This document shows positions 35,301-43,822 of a stretch of DNA of 64,000 nt, in pieces (positions within the stretch are counted from its first letter, which is position 1; every line of letters begins with the position of its first letter). The notes beneath the pieces are model-generated. The model did not search any database. It was given only the letters and a program-made list of their open reading frames with translations, and was not told where the DNA came from. Source of the DNA: Isochrysis galbana (taxonomy: Eukaryota > Haptophyta > Isochrysidales > Isochrysidaceae). The position numbers and the translations under genes were made by a program. Location of the stretch: contig CM030933.1 in NCBI GenBank assembly GCA_018136815.1, positions 6,549,137-6,613,136 of the forward strand, in the 5' to 3' direction.

Positions 35301-36851
35301 GGTTTCGAGTTCGGGTGTGCACTGCGAGGCTTTCGGCGAGTATAGCCAGACATAGTATTTCCTGAATTCTTTCCGTATGTCCGCGTCCGAGGTAACCGTC
35401 ACGCGTTCGTCGTGCCGTGGGTTCTCCCAATCTTTCGTCTTGTAGAGTTCGCTTATGGCTCCTTTCCATTTCTTTTGTTTGAGTTTTCTGAAGAACTCTT
35501 TGGAGTGGAGATCTTCTTGTTGGATTTGTTCGTGTAGTTTGAGGTGTCTTATCGGGAAATGTCTTCGCTCTTCCGCGAGCTCTCGGTTTGCTTTCGCTAT
35601 TCGCTCCGTGAGGTTAGGGTCCGGGCCCTTCTTGATGAGGTGGATATTGAGTTCGGCAATTCTCCTTTCGAGCGTGGTGTGTATGGCGGGTGTCTTGCGT
35701 GCGGCCGTTGCTTCCCTTAAGAAAGCCGCTATGAGTGCTTTCGCTTGTGTCCACTCTCCGGCTAGGTCTCCGTTGGCTTTCGCTCTCGCGTCCGCCCTCT
35801 TGAGCAATAGTTCTACTGTCTTGACGGCTCCCTCTTCCGTTATTATCTTCGGGTCTATGGGCAAGTCGTAATGCCGGTTACGGACATAATGTGGGGTTTC
35901 GAAGGCGGCTAGGAGTGGTAGGTGATCGGAGGCGGCTTTGCCCGAGAATAGGTCTGGGCTAGGTCCTAGCTTGTGCCATTGGAACGAGTCCGTCGCTGTG
36001 CTGTGGTATATTCTGTCTATCCTCGTGTGAATGGTGTGTGAGAGTCGTGTGTATCCCGTGTGTGGGTCTAGTTTCATCGTTCGGTGCACGTCTTTAAGTT
36101 TGGCTTTTCTGACGAGGGCATTCCACTTGTCTCCGTGGGTGTTCGCGTATGGCGTCGGTCCGTGTCCTTTCGTGTCTGTCGTGACGTTTTCCACGCAGTT
36201 GAAGTCGCCCCCCATGAGCGTTGGTGTGGTGGTGGTTTGCGACAATGTAGGCTCTTGTATTAGTTTCTTAATCTGCGCTCCTCGTGAGCCCGGGTTAGCG
36301 CTTAAGTATGTTGAGATAATACGATAAAGTTTTCCGTCTATGTCTACATCGATTGATATACATCTCCCTTTTAGAATGATATTTACCGTGTCTACTCTAG
36401 GGGTTACTCTGCTGCATGAGTCGCGGATCGCCACCGCGACTCCGCTCGCTGAGTCCGCTAGCTCTCCCGGAGAAGCAAACCAGTGCCATCCGAGGAGGGA
36501 CGCTGTTCTATGTTGACGGAGGTGAGAGCCGTCCTCATATGCGTGGAGTTCTTGAAGAAGAAGGATGTCTACACCAGCCTTGCGCGCTTGAGACAGAACT
36601 GCGGCTAGCTTGCCGCCTTTAGTTCCGTTTATGTTGTATGTCGCTAGGCGGACGGGCCCTTCACCTGGGTATCCAAGGGTGGAGTCAAATTTGAGTTTCG
36701 GCCGCGGGGGGTGTTCGCACTTTGGGTGGTCAGGGCAAGCGTCGCAGTCAATGCTAGCGCGTACTCCGGGTGGAGGAAGAGACACGTCGGGCCGTTCAGG
36801 CAGACCCCTGCGAGCTTCTTGTGCTGGTGGAGGCGGCAGCGGATCGTGCAT
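32361..36851 (-). CDS. LINE copy 1 ORF2: endonuclease-reverse transcriptase
   Basis: An uninterrupted 1,496-codon frame. An AP-type endonuclease (exonuclease-endonuclease-phosphatase fold) starts near residue 65 (LATYNINGTKGG, LLLQELHAYE, GGDFNCVE, SDHLPLLAAF) and would nick the target DNA. The reverse transcriptase lies at about residues 530-850, with QLGFVPRR, LLALDWEKAFDRVSW, SGMPQGCPLSPLTF and the catalytic FADDTALI (near 34500). A C-terminal zinc knuckle CRLCGKYHESSTHLARC (near 32855) is typical of the L1-like lineage. No RNase H domain is seen. The intact frame implies recent activity. The first 60 or so codons overlap ORF1 in another frame and are probably not translated from this ATG. 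Confidence 0.93.
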   Translation of the reverse strand: MHDPLPPPPAQEARRGLPERPDVSLPPPGVRASIDCDACPDHPKCEHPPRPKLKFDSTLGYPGEGPVRLATYNINGTKGGKLAAVLSQARKAGVDILLLQELHAYEDGSHLRQHRTASLLGWHWFASPGELADSASGVAVAIRDSCSRVTPRVDTVNIILKGRCISIDVDIDGKLYRIISTYLSANPGSRGAQIKKLIQEPTLSQTTTTPTLMGGDFNCVENVTTDTKGHGPTPYANTHGDKWNALVRKAKLKDVHRTMKLDPHTGYTRLSHTIHTRIDRIYHSTATDSFQWHKLGPSPDLFSGKAASDHLPLLAAFETPHYVRNRHYDLPIDPKIITEEGAVKTVELLLKRADARAKANGDLAGEWTQAKALIAAFLREATAARKTPAIHTTLERRIAELNIHLIKKGPDPNLTERIAKANRELAEERRHFPIRHLKLHEQIQQEDLHSKEFFRKLKQKKWKGAISELYKTKDWENPRHDERVTVTSDADIRKEFRKYYVWLYSPKASQCTPELETTLSDRPLHDLDRRKLEGRVTIDETTQAIRSVGPGKSAGPDGIPAEVYKAHEGIVAPILTELYNQSLDTGLLPFTMREGDIILLYKKEDARDPRNYRPITLLQSDYKILAKILTTRLSKVIGNIISSNQLGFVPRRLISESTHLLQLTRAYLDETGEPGLLLALDWEKAFDRVSWEFYHLALRLLNFGPDFQRLAKALTSDAAKPIRTIKINGGRSYPFTVGSGMPQGCPLSPLTFLLTTEALTRAINEDPDIEGVDLNGYNLKINQFADDTALITRDYASLKKALQWVKAHEQATGGKTNESKFQGIRMGSQLRTKPPWDMRKYNWIENDQYLVILGVPLGAPEALKPFWKKLADKVDNKAAQLAPFTRHMSIFGRTNIVNFIIYGTPRYWMQTLAPPKWFNARIQKAADKILWESPYTGRKYQWVKYPHYPINNTQNATRTLGTGLLNWTNHVKALQAKWILNYLNARKASWKHALDAWFCRSGLGRGAVFSTIPPASLTRSLRGNPALPIFWKDALNTFRSLDIQRSRLSIEGALSQPIWCNPHEQPPRMRAAWASLWQTLHTHVVHNAFKDNNLDTPYTKEECAQYLEHLPEIFEHAGSKINKESFLDSWASVVQQASSLLGKAQLDPAPGSDPEGTSENGTRDNKAGIEAPPEVRVSDNETYITKMNNIWIHTSTNYLGEPADRTGVATPEEARLYHPPARWEGGLKGPKYAEYPLADEYTIDGKKHLDLTTVSDITQVLEKNIPNKPQPASEAWARRINLTHEEWKHVASLYTLPLLKHTDKHPHFKHITHRRICTRNRYAMATTNTCRLCGKYHESSTHLARCTATKPIFETIEAVAGFTPERKRTATQKIKDRLFAYPGTPTPDSLKTLYIVAWRYIISDFYKVEYDNHPFHYIPVIERTLTRFTILVRGLEASNKTSPARTHQASRGRKPKIKDARDLSAPIFKVNDKGVLAMSVNLSLVAHALDMAGKLA

Positions 36852-37850
36852 TTATTGTCGATCCACGCGCCCGGGATCTCGTGGGAGAGGTTGCAGCGGA
36901 CCCCGCGCTTGTTGCGGAGGCAGATGCCCTGGGTGAACCTGGCGCATTGCTTGGGAGGGGCTTTGCCTAGCGCCTCGTGCGCGGATTTGGGACGGGGTGT
37001 GGTCTTCCACGAGTCGTTGCGCTCCTTGCGTTTGGCGGCCTCCGCCTCGCACTCGCAAAGGCGGTGCATTGGCGTGAGCCCGCGGGCCATTTCTGGGCGC
37101 CATCCTTTGCAACCCTTGAGGGAGCCGTGCACCATGAGCTTGTGAGGTGATTGCATGGCGGGGGGCATCTGAAGGGTCTTGCACGCTCGGATGGCGTAGT
37201 TGATGGGGATTGTTTTTCCGTCGATCGAGAGCAGCAGCTTGCGCGGGAAGTTGCCGTTCATGAGGTTACCTTGCGTCGCTGAGATGTAGAGGTGCCAACG
37301 GGCCGTATGAGCCACCTTGGAGACAAAGGTCCCTGATTCTCCCTCGAGTTTCATGCGCTCGCGGTTGCCCTTCAGGAAAGTGAATCCGTTGCTCTCGATT
37401 GCTTTTACCATGCTGCTCAAGGTGATTTGGGACGCTTGCGCTAGGCCTTCCGCCTCGATGACCAGGTGGGCTGCTACATCTTGGAGCGCGTCGTAGAGTG
37501 CCTTGCGAGTCGAGGTGCCCTTGTTGGTGATCTTGCCCTCGATCGATTCGATCTTGATTCGTACGGCGACGTCCGTGCCGTGGACGCGAATGTTGGTGCG
37601 CTCTCCGTACTTTGCTTGGAATTGTTGCGAGCAATCCTCGTTGACCGCAATGTGCCATGGGCCCCTGTTTGAGCGCGCCCAAAAGTCTGGCTCAGGGTCG
37701 ACGCCCTCAAGCTCAAGGAGAAGCTCCACTATGGCGGCGTAGACCGCCGTTTCGTGGAGTACGAAGTCGCCGTCTTGATGGAAGGAGAGGTCAAAGTTGG
37801 CGTCAGTGTCTGTCATGTGTTCATCGAAATCTTGGTCTGGCTCCTGTGCG
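36644..37850 (-). CDS. LINE copy 1 ORF1 (RNA-binding, CCCH-type zinc fingers), 5'-truncated
   Basis: The frame enters from host DNA at 37854 and covers a conserved region (TYNINGT-unrelated; LLLELEGVDPEPDFWARS, GPWHIAVNEDC, TFLKGNRERMKLEGESGTF) that is about 75 percent alike by eye to ORF1 of copy 2. The C-terminal part carries Cys/His-rich fingers (CARFTQGICLRNKRGVRC, CTIRCRLHQHKK, CLNGPTCLFLH), suited to binding the element RNA. After the fingers the frame is shifted by one base relative to copy 2 and runs to a stop at 36644, so the link to the endonuclease is broken here. Confidence 0.85.
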
Positions 37851-37854
37851 TGGG

Positions 37855-38152
37855 CAAGATGGCCAAGATGATGAAGAGCCCGACGGGCGACGCCAACACG
37901 GAGTTGACCGAGGCGGAGACGATGGCGGCGGAGCTCGAGGCGATCAAGGGCCACAACGACTTCTTGGCGCGCATGCTGACGGAGGTGCCAGGACCAGGAC
38001 TTTCGGGGGCGGGCGACCCGCCGCCGCCTCGGAGCGAGGCCAAGGTTGCTTGCGGTTCGACCCTCCTGAGTGTGGGCGTCGGTTTTTTTAATCTACTAAA
38101 ATGGGGTGGAACAATGAAAACTGGACCTCAGGTTGCACCCTCACGCAAAAGT
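37855..38152 (+). pseudogene. Unknown ORF interrupted by LINE copy 1, 3' part
   Basis: This continues the frame opened at 31757 after the duplicated target: KMMKSPTGDANTELTEAE, AAELEAIKGHNDFLARML, then a Pro/Gly-rich stretch. The frame stays open to about 38150, where element A copy 3 is inserted, so the natural C-terminus or an intron donor (AAG before GTTGCT near 38043) cannot be decided. Function unknown. Confidence 0.5.
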
Positions 38153-38171
38153 TTTGCACCCGGACGTGTGC

Positions 38172-39050
38172 AACTAAGTTTATACTTAGTTCGCCCATGG
38201 GGGGGCACGAGCCCCCCTCTCTCTCCACTCCTCCCCTGCCATGGGGGAGGAACCACTCACTCTCCTGGCACGCCTGATGGCTTGCCAGGAGCACACAGCT
38301 CTGCTGACCCATTCCTCTCCCCACAGGCCCGCCTGACTCGCCCGCCCTGGCCCGTCGTGGCCTGCCCATCTCTCTGACCAGCCCCTCCTCCCCCTGGCCC
38401 CCCCTGATCAGGAACCCCCAGCCAGCTCCTGTCGACCTGCAGGGGCGCGGAGCGCCAGCGAGGGAGAGGCAGGAGGGGCCAGGGCCATGCCCCAGCCTCA
38501 CCTGCCCCCTGAGCTGTGCTCCCAGGCCCCTGCTGGCCATCTGGGGACCTGAAGTGGGGCCGCAGGCGCGCGCCATGGGCCCCCGCCGCAGGGAAGAGAG
38601 GAGGAAGAGGGAAGAGAGAGGGGAGGGGGGAGCGGCAGCTCCCCCCTCCGGTGCTAACGTATCTTCTTGCCTCGTTTAGGTAAAAGAAGAATGGGGCTGC
38701 CAGAGCCAGGAGGGAAGGGCCGCGGCTCGCCGCGGCCACTCGCTCGGGCGAGGGAGATTAGTGCTCTGGACCCCTGAACTCACGAGTGCCCCCCCCCCCC
38801 CTGCGTTGTTTTACCCGAAAGGGGTTTCCCCCAGCGTGGCCTCGAGGAGAGGACGCGCTGGGGTGCGCAGGGCCGGTGCATGCACTGGGGGGAGGACAAA
38901 TACCGAGGGGGGAGGCAATGCCCTCTCCCCCCGGTACCACGCGGACACCTGGCTCGTCAGGCATGGCGGGAGTCCGGGGCTGAAAAGTTGTGTCCAATTA
39001 GCTAGTGGGGTTGGCTAGGATATAACATTATTTATTATTAATATTATTAA
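38172..39050 (+). mobile_element. Short retroelement A, copy 3, full length with 19-bp TSD
   Basis: Direct repeats TTTGCACCCGGACGTGTGC at 38153-38171 and 39051-39069 bound an 879-bp insertion. It starts with the perfect hairpin AACTAAGTTTATACTTAGTT, then CGCCCATGGGGGGGCACGAG. Its body matches copies 1 and 2. Its 3' half instead carries repeat B (38780-39030) and it ends in an AT-rich tail (ATTATTTATTATTAATATTATTAA). Confidence 0.88.
38780..39030 (+). repeat. Dispersed repeat B, copy b (3' part of element A copy 3)
   Basis: It matches 27965-28245, sharing CACGAGTG plus C run, GAGGAGAGGACGC, GACACCTGGCTCGTCAGGCA and GTCCAATTAGCTAGTGGGG. Here it forms the 3' part of the element bounded by the target duplication, which shows that B is a genuine 3' module of this family rather than an unrelated neighbour. 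Confidence 0.75.
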
Positions 39051-39069
39051 TTTGCACCCGGACGTGTGC

Positions 39070-39524
39070 GCAAAGGGAGGAGTCCCTGAAATGAGGGCCG
39101 GCGAGTTGCCGGTCGATCCTCCAAATTGTGGATGCGTTGTACTATGTATAGTTTCATACCTCATACCGTAATCGGGGGACGGGGGCGTGAAAAATTTCTG
39201 GACCTCACTCAGGTTGCTCCTTCTTAATTCTTAGTGGCGCAGGGGGAAGATGAGAACTAGACCACTTGGGGCTAGAGCACGCCGCTCGCCCCTGCACTGG
39301 CCCCACGACCCGAGCCCCTAAGTAGCGCACGAGGGGAGTGGCCGCAAGGCAGGTTGCGGGTGGCTTCAACATACGTTATAATTAAACCAGGCTAGGGCTA
39401 GGCATAGGCAAGGCCACGTGCGAGGCATAGAATTTTCTTCCGTTTGATGCGATCCCTCCACCTCCACGAGCACTTGGGCCACCCACGCTCATGCAAACCA
39501 GCAGCCTGGTGACTAAGGCGAGGG
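39070..39524. other. Intergenic stretch with a LINE 3'-UTR fragment
   Basis: Around 39300-39360 the sequence CCCCTAAGTAGCGCACGAGG, followed by GGAGTGGCCGCAAGGC, matches the LINE 3' UTR at about 27668-27710 and the one at about 32090-32130 on the minus strand. No coding sequence is recognised. Confidence 0.55.
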
Positions 39525-39809
39525 ATGCGTTGCGCAATGGAGGAAGACGGGGGAGAGCGAACGAGCGCTAGCACAAGAGAGGGACGGCGGGCGGCGAAAG
39601 GCGGAGAGGGGATACCAATACCGACACAAAATAGCGCATCAGCACCAAAAAAACACGTGTATACGCGTGTGTTTGAAGATGCAAAGGGCAGAAGATGCAA
39701 AAATGCGCATCATCTGCACTTGGCTGCCATCACCGTGCCTTCAGCAGTCCACAAGAGATCTTACTTGGATCGCCACAGACAGGCCGTGCACAGGTCGCAC
39801 AATCGTTGA
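39525..39809 (+). CDS. Unrecognised 94-codon open frame
   Basis: Open frame with ATG at 39525, rich in Arg, Lys, His and Glu, no motif I recognise. It lies convergent to RNASEH2A and 55 bp from its stop codon. It may be non-coding 3' flank of that gene. Confidence 0.15.
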   Translation: MRCAMEEDGGERTSASTREGRRAAKGGEGIPIPTQNSASAPKKHVYTRVFEDAKGRRCKNAHHLHLAAITVPSAVHKRSYLDRHRQAVHRSHNR

Positions 39810-39864
39810 TGCACACTAGGAGGCAATAGCAATGAAGCGCCAAGGCTGCAAAACGTTCACCATC

Positions 39865-40877
39865 TCACCAAGCATCAACCGGGAGGAGACTCGCTTCAGT
39901 AAAGATAGGATGCTTTTGTGTGGGCACCCGCTTACGATTCCCAAGGAATGCCTCCATAGCGCTTCGCTGCTGCGAATTGGAGGCATCTTCATCATCGGGC
40001 CAACGAACCTCAATGGCGCCATGCTGCCTGGGATTCTTCTGAAGGACTTCAAGCGCAGGGCCCCATGAGAAACGGCAGACATTCGGCCAACCGAAGAGGG
40101 GGTGAAGGTTGTCCTTCATCCAGCGAATTGTTTCCTTGTCACCTGGTCGTCATCAGGTGATGCACACATGAGGTTACGGGAAAACAACGGACTGCGCGAA
40201 GCCTCCGCGTTATCGAAGGAAGCTCACCTGGGTAACCACAACCCCACGAGTAGTCATTGCACGCCCGTTCATCCTCAAATTTCCATGACGCCAGAATCCG
40301 ATCTCGCGGCACTTTGGCGCAGATGGAGGCAGCCTGAGAACATGCAACAGTCGCAGACGGAGATAGTCAATCCATGCCAATGCGCACGTTCACAGGCAGT
40401 GATCGGGAAGCGCCTCACCGAGACAATGGGAAAAAGGGAGTCGGCTTTTTTGGCGACTGTGATCTGCAAATTCGGGAAGATGGCCTCGAGCTTCATTCGA
40501 TACACATCAGCATCGCCCACGGTGTCAACATAGAGGTACCGCAGATTGACACCCAAGTCGAGCACCTGCTGCACGAGTCCGATCGCCGCATCGTGTGACA
40601 TTGCGTTGAGATTGTATGGTTTGAATCGCCGCAGCATCCCCGCAGAGATTTCTTGCGCGTGGAGGACACGGATCCGCCACCCAATAAAGCCTGCCTGCTG
40701 CAGCTCGCTCCAAAGACTTTCACGTTTCGCCTCAGTAAGCGTCTTTGAGTCCGCAAAGCCCATGCCCTTCAACCTCGCCGTGTCGCTCACGCGGCAGAAG
40801 GCAGAACCGTATACCATCGGGCCAAGTGTCGGGCCACGCCCCGCCTCATCAATCCCCATCATCACCTCTTCCTGCAA
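39865..40877 (-). CDS. RNASEH2A: Ribonuclease H2 subunit A, catalytic (three exons)
   Basis: Exons 40419-40877, 40228-40333 and 39865-40142 (read on the minus strand) join in frame across two introns of 85 bp each (GTGAGG...TCTCAG and GTGAGC...ACCAG), giving a protein of about 280 residues. Motifs: GIDEAGRGPTLGPMVYG with catalytic Asp and Glu, ADSKTL, YVDTVGDA with catalytic Asp, the AASICAK motif restored only by splicing intron 1, and WGPALEVL near the C-terminus. It is the type 2 RNase H catalytic subunit that cleaves RNA in RNA:DNA hybrids and single ribonucleotides in DNA, in the nucleus with subunits B and C. Upstream to about 41350 there is a pyrimidine/purine-biased flank without a recognised gene. 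Confidence 0.95.
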
Positions 40878-41595
40878 TGGCAGACAGGAGCGGGAGAGGA
40901 TGCGTGGTGTTCAGGCCACCGTTGTGTTGAGGCCTTGCACTCCCCCCGGCCGACACTTGTGCCGCTGGTGGCCTCGGTCCATTTAACAATCTGGCGGATG
41001 GCCCGGGCATCCCTCCCCTCTGCCGCTCGCCGCTCTCCCTCTACCCGTCATGTCATCCTCTCTCTTACCTCGGAGTCGAGGATGTTCTGAGGGCAGCTGT
41101 CGAGGGGCAGCGAGCCGACGGCGGCCTGCCCAGGGAGATCGGGCGCCACAGAGCGCGGTGTCGTTTTGTCTGGCCACGGCCGAGAGAGCTGCACCATTCG
41201 GGAAGGAGCAAGGGATAGAAGTGGGCGAGAGGGGGCGAGAGCGGTGGGCCGAGCGGAGAGGGGATGCCCGGTAGAGAGAGCGCGGAGGAGTGCAAGAGGG
41301 GGAGAGGAGAAGGAGAGAGGAGCAGGGGCGTTGAATATGTAAGAATGAGACAGAAAAGGCTAGATGACTGATTTCCCGCCAATCGCGACGAGCGAGTCTT
41401 GAGACCCGTTTAGTAGTAAAATGGTAGAGTAGTCTTGTAGAAGGGTCTTGTTGGCTAGCATCCCTGCCTGGCCACATAAAGTACACCGGACACCGGACGA
41501 GCCATGCATGCACCTTGGCTCCGGCGAGAATTTCGAGATTGTTTTTAAAATAAAATATGGGTCCATCATCGACATAACAATTTTGACCGAAATTT
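40878..41595. other. Upstream flank of RNASEH2A
   Basis: No gene recognised. 41220-41330 is GAGAGGGG-rich on the plus strand (CT-rich toward RNASEH2A), like the tracts before other genes here. A long minus-strand open frame (40983-41765) follows this bias and is not convincing. Confidence 0.35.
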
Positions 41596-42056
41596 GGGTC
41601 ACGCGGGAGCGAAAGTTGCAAGCCCGAGGCATCCGAGCGAGCGCACAGCAAGTCCTCGAAGGCGCAGTCCGCCAAGGAGCCCTTCCAGACTCGTGAGCGC
41701 CGCGTCGAGCAGACGCAGGGCGCCGCCAATCCCAAGGACGCACATCGCGCATAAGGCTGCTTCAAGGACGCACAGCAAGCGCACGGTGACGAGGCGCACC
41801 GGCCTCTTCCAGCTGCGCGGCCTCCTCCAACGGAGTGAAGACTTCTCCGACTGGTGCGTCGGACGCAGCCGTCTTCTCTCCCTCCTCCTTCACCGTCTTC
41901 TCGTCGTTCTCCTCCGCTTCCTTGTCCTCGGTAAGAGCGAGCGCGTGGGCGGTCTCGACCTCCTCAATAGACTCTACTGGCTCATCGACCTCCGCAACTG
42001 GCGCGATGGGAAGAAGAAGGCCTAGAGCGTCCGACCCACAGGTCTCGTTCTTCTCT
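41596..42056. other. Two convergent coding-like fragments of unknown genes
   Basis: On the plus strand a frame ending at TAA 41752-41754 reads KPEASERAHSKSSKAQSAKE and ends NPKDAHRA. On the minus strand a frame entering from the repeat at 42056 and ending at 41762 is strongly acidic (EVDEPVESIEEVETAHAL, EDKEAEENDEKTVKEEGEK). The two stops are about 8 bp apart. The acidic piece is truncated at 42057 by repeat R2, so it may be the remnant of a gene damaged by the transposons. Neither is recognised, and only one of them may be real. Confidence 0.3.
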
Positions 42057-42325
42057 CAGGTGTCGTTCCGTCAATTGTGGGGCATCAGTCGAATTGAGCG
42101 ATCAAATGTCTACAGTTATACAACAATATTTAAAATTAAACGAAAGACTAGGGGCCTACTAGGGGGCGCCGTGCGTAGGCATAACAACTTTTTTCTCGCG
42201 GGGATGACTTGCTTGCACGCTTGCACCAATGTGCACGCCGTGCATGGGCACCATCGGTTCCCCCGCGGAGACGCCGTGCGTGCGCATGCCAACAATTTCC
42301 CCTGCGTTTCATCTAAGTGTGTCGT
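42057..42325 (+). repeat. Dispersed repeat R2, copy b
   Basis: CTCAGGTGTCGTTCCGTCAA and the following 70 bp match copy a at 25247-25340. The second half contains GTGCACGCCGTGCATGGGCA and GCGTGCGCATGCCAAC, repeated at 45410-45482. It replaces the end of ORF2 in LINE copy 2 and lies in the opposite orientation relative to the LINE from copy a. Confidence 0.65.
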
Positions 42326-43822
42326 GTCGGCGTGCATGGGGTTGTTCCAGTCATTGGTCTTGTATATCTCTTTGATGTTCCCGTTCCATTTTTGTTGTTT
42401 GAGCTTTCGGAAGAATTCCTTAGAGTGGAGGTCTTCTTGGCGGAGTTTGGCGTACAAGGGAAGGTGCCTTAAGGGCGTCCTTCCGCGCTCGTCCGCTAGT
42501 TTTCGGTTGGCTTCCGCGATCTCCCGCGTAAGGTTCGCGTCTGGGCCTTTTTTGATCAGTTTTATGTTGAGAGTCACAATTGATCTTTCCAGAGTAGACT
42601 GGATGGTGGGCGTTCTCCTGACCCGTGTCTCCTCCCTCAGGAATGTGGCGACGAGCGCCTTTGCGCTGGCCCACTCTTCGGCTAGGTCGCCGCCTCTTGA
42701 CGCATTGGTTTCCGCTCTGCGGAGGAGGAGTTCGACCACTCTCATGGTATTTTCTTCTCGGATGATCTCGGCGTCTATAGGTAGGTCGTAGTTGCGGTTT
42801 GGATTGTAGCTCGGCGTTTCGAATGCCGCTAGCAGCGGAAGGTGATCGGAGGCCGCCTTCCCGGTGAATAGGTCCGGACTAGGCCCCATTTTGTGCCATT
42901 GGAATCTGTCGGTGTCTCGGCTATGGTAAAGCCGATCTATCCTCGTGTGTATGGTGTGTGCTAGGCGGGTATACCCCGTTTTCGGTCCTAGTTTCATGGT
43001 CCGATGTGTGTCTTGTAGCCCGGCGTTTCTCATTATGTTTCCCCACTTATTGCCGTGTACGTTGGCGTATGGTGTCGGCCCCGAGCCTGCCGTGTCGGCT
43101 TCTACGTTTTCTACGCAGTTGAAGTCGCCCCCCATCAGGGTTGGGGTGGTGACACTTTGCATTACGTGCGGGTCTTGGCGCAGTTTTTCTATCTGGGTGC
43201 CTCGCGGCCCCGGGCTAGCGCTTAGGTACACGGAGATGATCCGGTATAGTTTTTCGTCTATCTCGACGTCTAACTTTATGCATCTCCCTTTTATGATTTC
43301 AGCTACTGAGTCTACTCTAGGGATTATCCTGGCGCACGCGTCGCGGATCGCAATCGCGACTCCGCTTGCCGGGTCCACTAGCTCTCCCGGCGAGGCAAAC
43401 CAATGCCAGCCTAGGAGGTTCGCCGTTCTATGAGAACGGGGATGCGAGCCGTCTTCGTAAGCGTGTAGCTCTTGAAGGAGGAGTATGTCCACGCCCGCCT
43501 TACGCGCTTGAGACAGCACCGCGGCTAATCTGCCGCCTTTGGTGCCGTTGATGTTGTAGGTCGCGACCCGGACCGGCCCTTCACCTGGGTATCCGAGGGT
43601 GGAGTCGAACGTGAGTTTATGGTGAGGGGGGCGGGCCGCATCGCGGTCCGTCGCGATCAGCTTTGCAAGTAGGGCCGCTGCGCACTCTTGGTGGAGGAAG
43701 AGGCATGTCGGGCCGTTCAGACAGACTCCCGCGATCTTCTTATGGGGGTGGAGATGGCAGCGAATCGTGCACTTGTTGTTTATCCATGCGCCAGGAATTT
43801 CGTGCGAAAGGTTGCAGCGCAC
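42326..43822 (-). pseudogene. LINE copy 2 zinc fingers plus endonuclease, RT missing
   Basis: One frame runs without a break from the finger region (RCNLSHEIPGAWINNKC, CLNGPTCLFLHQEC) into the endonuclease (VATYNINGTKGG, GGDFNCVE, DHLPLLAAFE). In copy 1 these two parts are in different frames. The frame then enters repeat R2 and ends at 42116 with unrelated residues. The reverse transcriptase is absent, so the copy is dead. Confidence 0.85.

Larger units (their letters stand above)
31974..37854 (-). mobile_element. LINE copy 1 (non-LTR retrotransposon), 5'-truncated, 17-bp TSD
   Basis: Direct repeats CAAGATGGCCAAGATGA at 31957-31973 and 37855-37871 bound the insertion. In its own sense strand it starts inside ORF1, lacking roughly 180 codons and the 5' hairpin compared with copy 2. 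It carries ORF1 and ORF2 and ends with a 3' UTR (GGCCCCTAAGTAGAGCAC motif, then GGTGAGATCATTAAGAAG) plus a run of about 30 T in the sense strand (31973-32007, read as A on the plus strand). 5' truncation, a target duplication and an endonuclease-RT ORF are standard for target-primed reverse transcription. Confidence 0.93.

Noticed and set aside
40275-40877. RNase H2A ending at the first in-frame stop (200 residues)
   Set aside because: The frame leaves the family pattern after ADSLFPIVS; splicing an 85-bp intron restores AASICAK and a second intron joins the conserved C-terminus.
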